The notes under the pieces are model-generated. The model saw nothing but the letters and a program-made list of their open reading frames with translations, searched no databases and was not told where the DNA came from. This document shows, piece by piece, positions 17,768 through 26,810 of a DNA stretch of 64,000 nt. The stretch is from Shimia thalassica (GTDB taxonomy: Bacteria > Pseudomonadota > Alphaproteobacteria > Rhodobacterales > Rhodobacteraceae): contig NZ_CYTW01000001.1 of NCBI RefSeq assembly GCF_001458215.1, positions 124,001-188,000 on the forward strand. The letters are read 5' to 3'. Each line of letters starts with the position of its first letter. Positions within the stretch are counted from its first letter, which is position 1. A program made the position numbers and the translations under genes.

Positions 17768-18997
17768 ATGCAGCGTTCCTTTTTTGCAAAGAACCCCTCT
17801 GTCTTGGTGTTTCTGGCCTTGCTCGCAATCTTTACGCTGGTTGTGACCGTTCTGTCCGAAGGCTTTGGCATGGGCTTCATCTCGACCAGCTTTATCAAGA
17901 CCTTGGGCAAGACGTTGTGCTTGTGCCTTATCGCGGTCGCGATGGATCTGATCTGGGGCTTTACCGGCATTCTCAGCTTGGGACATTTCGCGTTCTTCGG
18001 GTTGGGCGGCTATATGATCGGCATGTGGCTCATGTACGAGCGGACACGTTTGATTGTCGTTGAATCGCTGTCCCAAGCGGAAATTCCGCCAACATCGGCC
18101 GAAGTCGTGGATGCCATCGGCAACCAGATTTTTGGCGTTGTCGGCAGCAGCGAGTTCCCCTTGGTTTGGGCATTCGCAGACAGCCTGTTCCTGCAGCTGG
18201 CTCTGGTGGTGCTTGTCCCGGGTATCTTGGCCTTGGTCTTTGGCTGGCTGGCCTTCCGCAGCCGCGTAACAGGCGTCTACCTGTCGATCCTGACACAGGC
18301 GATGACCTTGGCACTGGCGCTCTATCTGTTCCAGAACGACAGCGGGTTGCGCGGCAACAATGGCCTGTCTGGTCTGCAGAACCTTCCCGGTGTCACCGCC
18401 TCGCAGGATCAGGTTTCGCTTTGGTTCCTCTGGGCGTCGGCCTTTGCACTTGGGGTGGGATACATGATCGCCGCATGGGTGGTGTCGGGCAAATTCGGAT
18501 CCGTTATTCGCGGCATTCGCGATAACGAAGCGCGTGTGCGTTTCCTCGGCTATTCGGTGGAGACCTACAAATTGGCCGTCTTTACACTGACTGCCTGTCT
18601 CGCCGCGATTGCAGGGGCGCTGTATTACCCGCAGGCTGGCATTATCAACCCTGCAGAAATTGCGCCTATCGCATCCATCTACCTTGCCGTCTGGGTCGCG
18701 ATCGGCGGGCGTGGGCGGTTGTATGGCGCGGTGATCGGTGCCGCCTTCGTCAGCCTTTTGTCGACATGGTTCACTGGTGGTCAGGCGCCCGATATCTCGT
18801 TGGGTTTCTATACAATCAAGTGGGTTGACTGGTGGCTTGTGCTTCTGGGTCTGTCCTTTGTTCTGGTCACTTTGTTTGCCCCAAAAGGCATGGGTGGGCT
18901 GGTTGATCTGTGGACAGACAGACGTGTTCCAAACCGGCATGGCGCTGACCTGGGCCCAGACGACGGGGCATTGCGTGAAAAGGAGGCCAGCGAATGA
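17768..18997 (+). CDS. urtC: Urea ABC transporter permease UrtC
   Basis: A 409-residue LivM-type inner-membrane permease. DLIWGFTGILSLGHFAFFGLGGY, IRGIRDNEARVRFLGY (the cytoplasmic coupling loop to the ATPases) and AVWVAIGGRGRLYGAVIGA mark the family. It pairs with UrtB to form the channel. It begins three bases after urtB and its stop overlaps urtD (ATGA). Confidence 0.95.
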   Translation: MQRSFFAKNPSVLVFLALLAIFTLVVTVLSEGFGMGFISTSFIKTLGKTLCLCLIAVAMDLIWGFTGILSLGHFAFFGLGGYMIGMWLMYERTRLIVVESLSQAEIPPTSAEVVDAIGNQIFGVVGSSEFPLVWAFADSLFLQLALVVLVPGILALVFGWLAFRSRVTGVYLSILTQAMTLALALYLFQNDSGLRGNNGLSGLQNLPGVTASQDQVSLWFLWASAFALGVGYMIAAWVVSGKFGSVIRGIRDNEARVRFLGYSVETYKLAVFTLTACLAAIAGALYYPQAGIINPAEIAPIASIYLAVWVAIGGRGRLYGAVIGAAFVSLLSTWFTGGQAPDISLGFYTIKWVDWWLVLLGLSFVLVTLFAPKGMGGLVDLWTDRRVPNRHGADLGPDDGALREKEASE

Positions 18998-19734
18998 GCA
19001 ATCTTCTCGAAGTATCCGGCGTTTCGGTCACCTTTGACGGATTTCGTGCGATCAACAACCTGTCGTTCCAGATTGGAAGCGCCGAACTGCGCGCGATTAT
19101 CGGACCAAACGGTGCAGGAAAAACCACCTTTATGGACATTGTCACAGGCAAGACGAAACCCGATGAGGGACGTGTCCTGTGGGGCGAAAAATCTGTTTCA
19201 CTGCTCAAAATGAACGAGGCAAAAATTGCCCAAGCGGGCGTCGGGCGCAAATTTCAGAAACCGACTGTTTTTGAAGACCAGTCGGTACAGGAAAACCTGT
19301 TGATGGCGTTGAAAAAACCACGGGGCTGGTTGGCCGTGTTGGGATATCGGGCCAATTCCGAAGATCTGGATAAGGTCGCGCAACTGGCAGACGAAATCGG
19401 TTTGAAAGATGCCTTGTCGCGCAAGTCGGGCGAACTGAGCCACGGCCAGAAGCAATGGCTCGAGATTGGCATGCTTTTGGCACAGGAACCACAATTGTTG
19501 CTGGTGGATGAACCCGCAGCAGGCATGACGCTGGCAGAACGAGAGCACACAACAGACATTTTGGTTGAGGCGGCAAAGACCCGTGCGGTGGTTGTCGTTG
19601 AACACGATATGGAATTTGTGCGCCGCTTGAACTGTAAGGTCACGGTGTTGCACGAAGGGTCGGTTCTGGCCGAAGGCAGCCTTGACCACGTCACATCAAA
19701 TCAAGACGTCATCGACGTGTATCTAGGACGCTAA
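18994..19734 (+). CDS. urtD: Urea ABC transporter ATP-binding protein UrtD
   Basis: A 246-residue LivG-type ATPase with Walker A GPNGAGKT (37-44), the signature LSHGQKQWLEIG and Walker B LLLVDEPAAGM, followed by the H-loop VVVEHDMEFV. It energises urea import with UrtE. Translation is probably coupled to urtC through the ATGA overlap. Confidence 0.95.
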   Translation: MSNLLEVSGVSVTFDGFRAINNLSFQIGSAELRAIIGPNGAGKTTFMDIVTGKTKPDEGRVLWGEKSVSLLKMNEAKIAQAGVGRKFQKPTVFEDQSVQENLLMALKKPRGWLAVLGYRANSEDLDKVAQLADEIGLKDALSRKSGELSHGQKQWLEIGMLLAQEPQLLLVDEPAAGMTLAEREHTTDILVEAAKTRAVVVVEHDMEFVRRLNCKVTVLHEGSVLAEGSLDHVTSNQDVIDVYLGR

Positions 19735-19737
19735 GAG

Positions 19738-20433
19738 ATGTTGAAACTGAACGATCTGACGCTGCATTACGGGCATTCTCAAATCCTGCACGACGTTGCA
19801 CTCGAGGCGTCATTGGGCGAAGTGACCTGTGTTATGGGAACAAACGGGGTCGGGAAAACCAGCCTTCTAAAGGCCATTGCGGGTGCCCATCCGCGATCTG
19901 GTGGCACGATGGAATTGAATGGCGAAGAAATTGGGGTTTTGCCGTCTCATGCGCTAGCGAAAAAGGGAATCGCCTATGTGCCGCAGGGACGCGAGATCTT
20001 CCCCCTGTTGACGGTTAAAGAGAACCTGGAAACGGGTTTTGCGTGCCTGCCCTCCAAAGAACACTTTATCCCGGATGAAATTTACGACCTGTTTCCCATC
20101 CTAAAAGATTTCCTGGGTCGTCGTGGCGGGGATCTTTCCGGTGGGCAGCAACAACAATTGGCCATTGCGCGCGCCCTGATTACAAAGCCACGGTTGTTGC
20201 TTCTGGATGAACCAACCGAGGGCATTCAGCCGAACATCATTCAGCAAATCGGGCAAGTTATCAAATTGCTGCGGGATCAAGGCGATATGGCAATCATCCT
20301 GGTCGAGCAGTATTTCGAGTTCGCCTATGACCTCGCGGATCAGTTTGCCGTCATGCGCCGGGGCGAAGTCGTTTTGAAAGGCGACAAGGGCACGCTCGAG
20401 AAATCAGAAATCATGAGCTTTGTTTCGGTCTGA
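19738..20433 (+). CDS. urtE: Urea ABC transporter ATP-binding protein UrtE
   Basis: A 231-residue LivF-type ATPase: Walker A GTNGVGKT (34-41), signature LSGGQQQQLAIARAL, Walker B LLLLDEPTEGIQP and H-loop ILVEQYFEFA. It is the last gene of urtABCDE and starts three bases after urtD. Confidence 0.95.
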   Translation: MLKLNDLTLHYGHSQILHDVALEASLGEVTCVMGTNGVGKTSLLKAIAGAHPRSGGTMELNGEEIGVLPSHALAKKGIAYVPQGREIFPLLTVKENLETGFACLPSKEHFIPDEIYDLFPILKDFLGRRGGDLSGGQQQQLAIARALITKPRLLLLDEPTEGIQPNIIQQIGQVIKLLRDQGDMAIILVEQYFEFAYDLADQFAVMRRGEVVLKGDKGTLEKSEIMSFVSV

Positions 20434-20440
20434 TCGCGCA

Positions 20441-20490
20441 TGTTCGATCAGGCTAAATGGTTCAATTTGCCAAAATAACCTGATCGAACA
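20441..20490. repeat. 12-bp perfect inverted repeat after urtE
   Basis: Arms 20441-20452 and 20479-20490 are exactly complementary and separated by 26 bases. The element lies between the convergent ends of urtE and the glycosyltransferase remnant, whose stop codon is in the loop. It has no T run. It could act as a factor-dependent terminator for both sides or be a scar of a past insertion. Confidence 0.6.
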
Positions 20491-20791
20491 ACGCAAAGGC
20501 CGTTTGCCGCAGAGGTTTGCTTGATTTGTTCGCAGCAAGATCAACGTGGATGATTTTGCTGTTCGGATTCGCCGCGCGCAAAGAAACGAGAAACGGAAAT
20601 GTTTTCCAGCGAATTGGTATATGGGAAACAATGACGTCTACATCGAAACTTTGCGCGCGAAAGGTCCGCCCCCCAACGGACCTGATTTCGTGGTTTGCCA
20701 CTGCGAATTCCGCTGAATTGACCAGATGTCGCTCGGGACGCTTCAAAAGGTCCGACTGGGTTTCGACAAGATGGCAGATCGAGAGTGTCAT
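20462..20791 (-). pseudogene. Probable truncated glycosyltransferase remnant
   Basis: The 109-residue frame reads like the N-terminal half of a GT-B glycosyltransferase: FDVDVIVSHIPIRWKTFP followed by LVSLRAANPNSKIIHVDL resembles the membrane-docking strands of GT4/GT1 proteins. It ends before any nucleotide-sugar-binding half. It has an AAGGGA ribosome-like site. It lies at the border of the exopolysaccharide locus, so decay of an EPS gene is plausible. It could also be an intact small protein of unknown function. Confidence 0.45.
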
Positions 20792-20952
20792 ACTAATGTT
20801 CCCTTAAAGTGAGTGGCGGCAGTGTCTAAGGTTGCTTTAGATGACATTATCATTTGCCATGGTTTTCTGCGTGGGTTCGAAGGGTTAACTTCACGAAATT
20901 TGGAGTAACGGGACTATACTTTTGAACTCCCTTCTTTGCTCTGGGGCCTGTT

Positions 20953-20976
20953 GAAAACGTAGTCTGGAGACCTACG
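20953..20976 (-). terminator. Intrinsic terminator after the galU-like gene
   Basis: On the minus strand a stem built from the CGTAG/CTACG arms (20958-20962 with 20972-20976), extended by inner pairs, is followed by TTTTC, two bases past the gene's stop. Confidence 0.7.
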
Positions 20977-20978
20977 CT

Positions 20979-21860
20979 TCAGGCCACCAATCCGAATGAT
21001 CTTTTGCCTGTTGGTTGCAAGGTCGCGTGATCCGAATGTGCTTGGCTCTGGGCAAGGGCGAGAGTGGCCCCCACGAAACCGTCTTTGGTGCCGCAGTCGA
21101 AATATTGTCCTTCGAATTCGATGCCCCAGGCGCTGTTCTCTGACAGGTCGGCGGCAATCGCATCGGTGAGTTCGATTTTTCCGTTATGGTTACAAGGCGT
21201 CTTTTCAAGGTGCCGAAGCACAGAAGGTTGAAGGATATACCTTCCGATTACGGCATTGCTTGACGGGGCTGTGTACCGTGAAGGTTTCTCAACCAAGTTG
21301 GCAATGTTGAGACAATGCCCGGCACGGGCCTCGATATCGAGACATCCGAATTTGGAAATCTGGTCATACCCGACGTCCTTGCTGGCCACCAAATTGCCGC
21401 CGATCCGCTCGTGCATTTCGATCATTTGCGCCAATGCCGGCCGAGAGGCGTGAATAAAGTCATCGGGCAGGATCACGGCAAAGGGTTTGTCGCTCAAAAA
21501 CGCGCGGGCGGTCCAGATCGCATGCCCGAGTCCGCGCTGTTCATTCTGGTGAATGATCCAATGCGAATCCGCATCCAGAGTTGCCGTGCGCACGCAATCA
21601 AGCGCCTTAGTGTTTCCACTGCGGGCCAAATGCATTTCGAGCATGTGGTTGGTCCGGAAATATTCATCAAGGCTGGGTTTGTCTGGTGAGCTGACAAAAA
21701 TGAAGTTGCGGATTCCTGATGCGCGGGCTTCCTCGACTGCAAATTGCACCAAAGGCTTGTCGATCAAAGGAAGCATCTCGTTTGGTACTGACTTGGTGAT
21801 CGGCAGCAATTGTGTATTCAGCCCTGCAACCGGAAATACAGCAGTATCGATGGAACTCAT
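20979..21860 (-). CDS. GalU-like UTP-glucose-1-phosphate uridylyltransferase with altered signature
   Basis: The 293-residue protein aligns along its whole length with GalU: QRGLGHAIWTA, VILPDDFI, NLVEKPS and YFDCGTKDGF are all present. The N-terminal nucleotide-binding signature, normally GLGTRxLPxTKxxPKEMLP, reads GLNTQLLPITKSVPNEMLP, changing the conserved Gly, Arg and Lys to Asn15, Gln17 and Asn27. These residues contact UTP phosphates in the family, so activity may be lost or changed. It is 37 bases downstream of the ExoY-like gene, in the same operon, which ties it to exopolysaccharide synthesis. A canonical GalU presumably exists elsewhere. Confidence 0.85.
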   Translation of the reverse strand: MSSIDTAVFPVAGLNTQLLPITKSVPNEMLPLIDKPLVQFAVEEARASGIRNFIFVSSPDKPSLDEYFRTNHMLEMHLARSGNTKALDCVRTATLDADSHWIIHQNEQRGLGHAIWTARAFLSDKPFAVILPDDFIHASRPALAQMIEMHERIGGNLVASKDVGYDQISKFGCLDIEARAGHCLNIANLVEKPSRYTAPSSNAVIGRYILQPSVLRHLEKTPCNHNGKIELTDAIAADLSENSAWGIEFEGQYFDCGTKDGFVGATLALAQSQAHSDHATLQPTGKRSFGLVA

Positions 21861-21897
21861 TGGTTTTTCTTTCTTTTCGTCTGATCCAAGGAAATTT

Positions 21898-22563
21898 TTA
21901 GTAAGCGCCGCGACCCGAAAGTACGGCGCGGAATGTCAGAGCCAAAAGCATCAGGTCGAGCATCAAGCTCACTGACCGGCTATAGGCGATGTCCATTTCG
22001 ACCATCCGGTCAAAGCCGATGTCAGCGCGCCCCGAAACTTGCCAGACACCCGTAAGACCCGGAGTGGCCTTGAGGCGTTCCAATGCGCGCGGAGAATACA
22101 CAGCCACCTCTTCAGGAAGGGCAGGGCGCGGTCCAACCAAAGACATATCCCCTTTGATGACATTCAAAAGCTGGGGCAGTTCGTCGATTGAAAACCGGCG
22201 GATGAAACGGCCGACACGTGTGATCCTGGGATCATCTTTCTGTTTGAAGCAAACACCTATGCGGTCGCTGGTCTCAAGAAGTGCCGCGCGGCGCTCTTCG
22301 GCATCGATGAACATCGATCTGAACTTGTACATCATGAAAGGTTTGCCATCTTTGCCAATCCGCTCTTGACGGAAAAAGACCGGTCCGCGGCTTGTCAGTT
22401 TGATCGCAAGTGAAGTGCCGATCAAAAGCGGGGCAATCGCCAGAATACCAAATGAGGTCAGGGACAAATCCAAAACGCGTTTTGTGAGATTTCGAGAACT
22501 CTTTGCCCGACGATTGTCTTTCGCCGAGGTTTCGAAATCTGTGTGCATAGCCATTGTCATCAT
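21898..22563 (-). CDS. ExoY/WcaJ-type undecaprenyl-phosphate sugar phosphotransferase
   Basis: This 221-residue protein has one N-terminal membrane hairpin (about 35-57, LSLTSFGILAIAPLLIGTSLAI) and the catalytic domain of bacterial sugar transferases: PVFFRQERIGKDG, MYKFRSM, DPRITRVGRFIRRFSIDELPQ, NVIKGDMSLVGPRP and PGLTGVWQVSGR. It transfers the first sugar phosphate to undecaprenyl phosphate, starting repeat-unit assembly. Single-domain size matches ExoY rather than the long WcaJ type. ATG 22563 (or the adjacent 22560) has a GGAG site; longer in-frame starts do not. Confidence 0.92.
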   Translation of the reverse strand: MMTMAMHTDFETSAKDNRRAKSSRNLTKRVLDLSLTSFGILAIAPLLIGTSLAIKLTSRGPVFFRQERIGKDGKPFMMYKFRSMFIDAEERRAALLETSDRIGVCFKQKDDPRITRVGRFIRRFSIDELPQLLNVIKGDMSLVGPRPALPEEVAVYSPRALERLKATPGLTGVWQVSGRADIGFDRMVEMDIAYSRSVSLMLDLMLLALTFRAVLSGRGAY

Positions 22564-23225
22564 GTGTCTCCGCCAATTCGGTGTAACGTCTTTATGACAA
22601 AATTGATTGAACGGCTCTATGGTGCGCATGGCCATTAAGGTGTTGATTTCGCTTACCTGTTTGGCGCGAACAGCGCGCGGGCTACGCCTTTTGGTGTTGG
22701 CGATATACGAAAGTATATTCGATTATCGAATGAGACCGATTTGCACGCGTGTCGGGCCATAAATCGCACTCTGACCCGCCTCTCTTGCGACTCGGCCCCT
22801 TTCGACAGGCGCATTCGGGCACACCAGTCATGAAGCGATTTAAGGTGCGTGAGCATTTCGGTTTCTATGGATGTGTATCTGTATGGCCATTGGATTTTCA
22901 CAAATTGGCTTAAATTATCGATGAAGAGCCCTCGAACTGCCCTATTTGCGGGTTACACAGATTGTGTCGATCTGACTTTCTTCAGGCATATTTCCCCTGA
23001 TGCCCTCCGAAGGCCGGAGATACACTAAGATCAATCTGGTTTCTCACAGGCGTTCCGATTGTGGACTGTTGAGAGACGAAACTCTCGGGCAGATGGATGT
23101 GTCCGGACCAACCTCTTCGGGCCGACACGGCTTAAGCAGGGTTGGCAAATCCTGTCGAAACATCCAAGCTACGCTATATATCCCCTAGCGCGACACGCTT
23201 GGCCATTTGAGAAGAAAAGAGAAAC
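22564..23225. other. 662-base divergent regulatory region between exoY-like and response-regulator genes
   Basis: No convincing gene is present; an 82-codon minus-strand frame has no family resemblance and no ribosome site. The region holds a perfect palindrome CTCCG-N5-CGGAG at 23005-23019 and a GAGAG/CTCTC hairpin at 23071-23086, both upstream of the response regulator. Its size suggests complex control of EPS initiation. Confidence 0.5.
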
Positions 23226-23840
23226 ATGAAGATACTGATTGCAGATGACCATGATTTGGTACGCGATACAGTTGTAGCTTTCCTCGACCGTGAAGCGGAC
23301 CTTGAGCTTTCATCGTGCGAGTCTCTGGGGGCTGCACTGGCCATGATTGAAGAAGCAGGACCATTTGATCTGGTTCTGCTGGATTATTCGATGCCAGAAA
23401 TGAACGGTCTCGAAGGTCTTGAACGGGCGATGGCGGCCAATGGCGGCATGCCCGTTGCGATCATGTCGGGAACGGCGCCGCGTGCGGTGGCCCAGGATGC
23501 ACTGGATCAAGGCGCCGCAGGGTTCCTTCCCAAAACAATGGGTGCCAAATCTCTTGTGAATGCGGTGCGGTTTATGATGGCTGGCGAAATTTATGCGCCT
23601 GTCAAATTCATGACCGAAGTCGTTGAAGAAGAAGAGCACGAGCTTGCAAAGAAACTCACCGAGCGAGAGCTCGAAGTTTTGCAGGGGCTATGTCAGGGGT
23701 TATCTAACAAAGAAATCGCGCGTGATACCGGTCTTCAGGAAGTGACGATCAAATTGCACGTGAAAACACTTTGTCGAAAGCTTGATGCAAAAAACCGCAC
23801 CCAAGCTGCTGTGACAGCCAAGGATGCGGGTCTCTTTTAG
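23226..23840 (+). CDS. NarL/FixJ-family response regulator with LuxR-type HTH
   Basis: A 204-residue regulator. Receiver residues are the acidic DD at 7-8, the phosphorylation site Asp53 in LLDYSMPEMNG, the switch Ser/Thr in MSGTA and Lys in LPKTMG. The GerE-type helix-turn-helix occupies about 140-195 (LTERELEVLQGLCQGLSNKEIA). No kinase is adjacent. It sits between the exoY-like promoter region and the 3' end of the chain-length gene, with which it converges at only 14 bases, so it probably regulates the EPS locus. A run of Glu (EVVEEEEHE) links the domains. Confidence 0.92.
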   Translation: MKILIADDHDLVRDTVVAFLDREADLELSSCESLGAALAMIEEAGPFDLVLLDYSMPEMNGLEGLERAMAANGGMPVAIMSGTAPRAVAQDALDQGAAGFLPKTMGAKSLVNAVRFMMAGEIYAPVKFMTEVVEEEEHELAKKLTERELEVLQGLCQGLSNKEIARDTGLQEVTIKLHVKTLCRKLDAKNRTQAAVTAKDAGLF

Positions 23841-23854
23841 GACTTCTAGAACTT

Positions 23855-25921
23855 TTAGGCAGTGACTGCAGGGTCGCTTCCTGTAGCGCCTGTGAAGACA
23901 AGGGCACTGCCATTGCGGGCGAGGGACATAATGCGGTCGATACCCGCATTTACCTTGCTGCGCATGTCGTCAACATTCACAACACTGACCGCCAGATCCG
24001 CTGTGGATGAAAACAGCTCGGATGACAGGCCGGTGTCCAGGTTCCCCGAGTTCACCACGATAACCGCATAGTCTTTTTCATAGAAGCTCAGAGCCTTGCG
24101 CAGAGCAACCAGCGATACGGTTGCGTCGGTGATACGGGCGTCAGAACCTGCACCGATGACTTCGGCACCAAATTCGTTGCATTCCGGCTGAACATATTCA
24201 CCCACGATCAGATCACGCCACCCTGCTTTGTTCTGTGGTGCAACGGTTTGCAGATCAGCGTCGATGTAAAGCGTTCTCAGGTTCGCTGTTGCAAAGCTGT
24301 CCGCCAGTTTGCGCGCAAGTGTTCCGCTTTCGGCGCTGTCAAAACGATTGACCGCGATAATACGGGCCTTGCGGGTATCCGGGCGTGTGCGGGACGGGAA
24401 CAGTTTGATGTTGTTGCGCAGACGGTGAATGCTGGTCTCAATCTCGGCAGGCGTAGCAGTTGCCTTGATCGTTGTGAGAATTGGCATGAACCAGGTGTGG
24501 CGCCACAGGTCATCTGTGTAGCGAACTTTTTTGTAAGTCAGGCCATATCCCATCACCAGAATGATCGCCAGAACTGCGCCGCCAACAACACCGCCCGCGC
24601 CGAGCATTTTTGCGCTATCCTCGGCAGGCTTTTGTGGAACCAGAGCAAAGGCCATAACATCGACAAGACCGGGCATTGAGTTGCGGCTTTCCAGCTGGAT
24701 CACATCAAGAGCATGGCGCGTTTCGTCGAGTTTGCGGCGAAGTTCTTCACGCTCTTCTTCGAGGAAGGTCAGTTCAATACGCTTGCGGTTCAGTTCGCGC
24801 GCTTCTTCGCGAGCGGTTTCGAGGCGGCTTGTTACTTTTTCCAACAGAGCGCTGATTTCAGCCATCTGGTCGTCTTGATTGGCTTCGCCACCTTCGGTCA
24901 AAGCGCCAGTTTGGCCCAAAACTTTGATCTGGTCGCGACGATCGGCCATTGCGCTGCTGATGATGGCAATTTCTTCTTTCTTTTCAATCACCTTGGGTGT
25001 GTTCTCTGCATAGCGCTTCAAAAGCGAAGTCAGCTCGGCTTCACGCTTGGCTTTGTCAAAGTTCAGATCTGCAAGAGCACGGTCCAGCAACGTGGCGCGC
25101 ATGATTTCCTGATCTGCCATGTCTGCGCTGCCTGCGGAATCTGCGCTGCTGCTGATTGCCAGAAGGGTTGCTTTGACCTCGGCCTGACGCGCAATGAGGG
25201 ATTCAATCTGTGTGACTTTTTCGATGTGGGTTTTGACAAGAGACGCCATGCCAAACTCACCGCCTGCTTCAAGAGTTTGGGCGTTCAGGTCTTGCAGCTG
25301 TGCCAGAAGTTCCGCTTCGCGCACGGTCAATTCGTTGGCACGGAAGTTCTCGAGCTTTTCTTTTGTTTCAACTTTCAGGTCCATGAAGGCCTGAATGACA
25401 GAGTTCAATTTCAGTGCCGCAAACTCGGGGTCTTTCGAGTTTGTCTTCAGGATGATCAACGCTTCTTTGCGCTTGATCTCGATGGATTCGGCCAACGATT
25501 TCGCGGTCAGTTCGTCGTCCGCGTCAGGCATCTTGGATTTGATAATGGCGGTCGCGCGCTCCATCACGGGCGAGCTGGCGACGTATGTGGTTTCGGCTTT
25601 CACAAAGGATTGAAACAGCTTCAACTTTGAATCGTCACCGCTGGCAAAAAGAATACCGGGCTCGTGCGCAGAAACGCGCAAAATCGCCTGGGTTGAATAG
25701 GTTTTTGATCCGTTTACAAAACCAAGATATCCAAGCCCGCCGCCCAATACGACAATCAGGCCCAGCAGAACGAGCCAACGCTTGCGCATGATCCGTGTGA
25801 GGGCGCCAAATGGGCTGAATTCCGGTGCCTCTGCTTCGTCAGCAAACTCTTGGCTTTCGGGCTGTGCCTGAAGGACAGCTTCGTCAAAAGGCAGATCTTG
25901 ATCTGTGCGGAAACCATCCAT
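23855..25921 (-). CDS. Polysaccharide co-polymerase (Wzz/ExoP-like) with degenerate BY-kinase domain
   Basis: The 688-residue protein has membrane spans at about 49-69 and 441-462 around a large periplasmic domain with long coiled coils (about 180-410), the PCP-2a layout that sets chain length and gates export with Wza. The cytoplasmic domain from 515 keeps the tyrosine-kinase fold outline (Walker A' LYIDADLQ at 551-558). However, the P-loop GEGKST is replaced by FDSAESGT (527-534), the Walker B Asp is Asn (VVNSG near 624), and there is no C-terminal Tyr cluster. It should not bind ATP or autophosphorylate. ATG 25921 has an AGAAGG site. Last gene of the long EPS operon. Confidence 0.87.
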   Translation of the reverse strand: MDGFRTDQDLPFDEAVLQAQPESQEFADEAEAPEFSPFGALTRIMRKRWLVLLGLIVVLGGGLGYLGFVNGSKTYSTQAILRVSAHEPGILFASGDDSKLKLFQSFVKAETTYVASSPVMERATAIIKSKMPDADDELTAKSLAESIEIKRKEALIILKTNSKDPEFAALKLNSVIQAFMDLKVETKEKLENFRANELTVREAELLAQLQDLNAQTLEAGGEFGMASLVKTHIEKVTQIESLIARQAEVKATLLAISSSADSAGSADMADQEIMRATLLDRALADLNFDKAKREAELTSLLKRYAENTPKVIEKKEEIAIISSAMADRRDQIKVLGQTGALTEGGEANQDDQMAEISALLEKVTSRLETAREEARELNRKRIELTFLEEEREELRRKLDETRHALDVIQLESRNSMPGLVDVMAFALVPQKPAEDSAKMLGAGGVVGGAVLAIILVMGYGLTYKKVRYTDDLWRHTWFMPILTTIKATATPAEIETSIHRLRNNIKLFPSRTRPDTRKARIIAVNRFDSAESGTLARKLADSFATANLRTLYIDADLQTVAPQNKAGWRDLIVGEYVQPECNEFGAEVIGAGSDARITDATVSLVALRKALSFYEKDYAVIVVNSGNLDTGLSSELFSSTADLAVSVVNVDDMRSKVNAGIDRIMSLARNGSALVFTGATGSDPAVTA

Positions 25922-25922
25922 T

Positions 25923-26810
25923 TTAAAATTCCTTCTGTTGAATAAACGAGCGGCTGCTGTCGTCGCGTTCCCATTTGAATCCGGATACCGGCTTTTCAAA
26001 CGCGAGAGCAGCGCGAACGCTCAGGGACAGCCCGACATAGGTCATCAGGGCAGTCCACTTAGTGGGGTTCAAAACAAGCGACTTCAGCGCCGACGGTGCA
26101 GACGATTGCACGCCATCTTGGCGGGGAAGGATGTTCATTTGTTTAAGCTGTTGCGTTCCGCGACGCACACGCTTGCGGACCTTGAACAAATCCGGAAGCG
26201 AACGGGGCGGGTGCGCGGTGAATGAGACGTTATTGACAAGAGTTTTCTCCGAAGCGGAGAAGTGACGCGAAAAATATTCATCATCTGCAATCAGGTCTGG
26301 CAAAGGCAGTGCGCGTTCCAGACCCTTTTGGGTCATCGCAAAAAGGCCGCCGAACTTGCCGTTTTGCATATAGGGGCTCTGGCTCCAGGCCGCATAGAAC
26401 GATTTCACAAATGCAGAGCACCCTGTGAGGTCGATATTCATGCGGCCAAAGCTGGCCATCGCTGTACCGTTTTCCAACGGCGCAATGAGCGCGCGCAGAG
26501 TATCGGTATCGACAAGAAGATCGGCGTCCAGAAACACAAAGATCGAGCTGTTGGCTTGTGCCAGCCCAAGACGCAAAGCGTTTGTTTTGCCGGGCGTGCT
26601 GGTAGAAAGAACCGTCGCAGCAGGGCAGGCCGCGCTTGCGACGTCTGCGGTGTCGTCATGGCACGCATTTGCAATCACGATGATTTCGAATTCACCGGGA
26701 TGCATATCCGCACAAACCTTGGCGAGTGTCGCCTTGATAACCGAAGCCTCGTTGTAGGCTGGTATCAAGACAGTCGCGCGTGGTGCGTTTTGTGCGTTGA
26801 AAACGTTCAT
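25923..26810 (-). CDS. Family 2 glycosyltransferase
   Basis: A 295-residue GT-A enzyme: VLIPAYNEASVI at the N-terminus, a nucleotide-binding NACHDDT, and the metal-binding DXD in FVFLDADLL near residue 96, followed by LIADDEYFSRHF (the acidic base region). A C-terminal hydrophobic stretch (TALMTYVGLSLSVRAALAF) may anchor it to the membrane. It adds one sugar of the repeat unit; donor unknown. Its ATG overlaps the upstream stop by one base (TAATG) and it ends one base before the co-polymerase gene. Confidence 0.85.
   Translation of the reverse strand: MNVFNAQNAPRATVLIPAYNEASVIKATLAKVCADMHPGEFEIIVIANACHDDTADVASAACPAATVLSTSTPGKTNALRLGLAQANSSIFVFLDADLLVDTDTLRALIAPLENGTAMASFGRMNIDLTGCSAFVKSFYAAWSQSPYMQNGKFGGLFAMTQKGLERALPLPDLIADDEYFSRHFSASEKTLVNNVSFTAHPPRSLPDLFKVRKRVRRGTQQLKQMNILPRQDGVQSSAPSALKSLVLNPTKWTALMTYVGLSLSVRAALAFEKPVSGFKWERDDSSRSFIQQKEF

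Noticed and set aside
17657..18940. A 427-codon minus-strand frame opposite urtC
   Set aside because: Composition is dominated by Gln, Asp, Arg and His, as expected from the antisense of membrane-protein codons; urtC is certain.
22653..22901. An 82-codon minus-strand frame upstream of the ExoY-like gene
   Set aside because: No ribosome site, no family similarity, unusual composition; more likely regulatory DNA.
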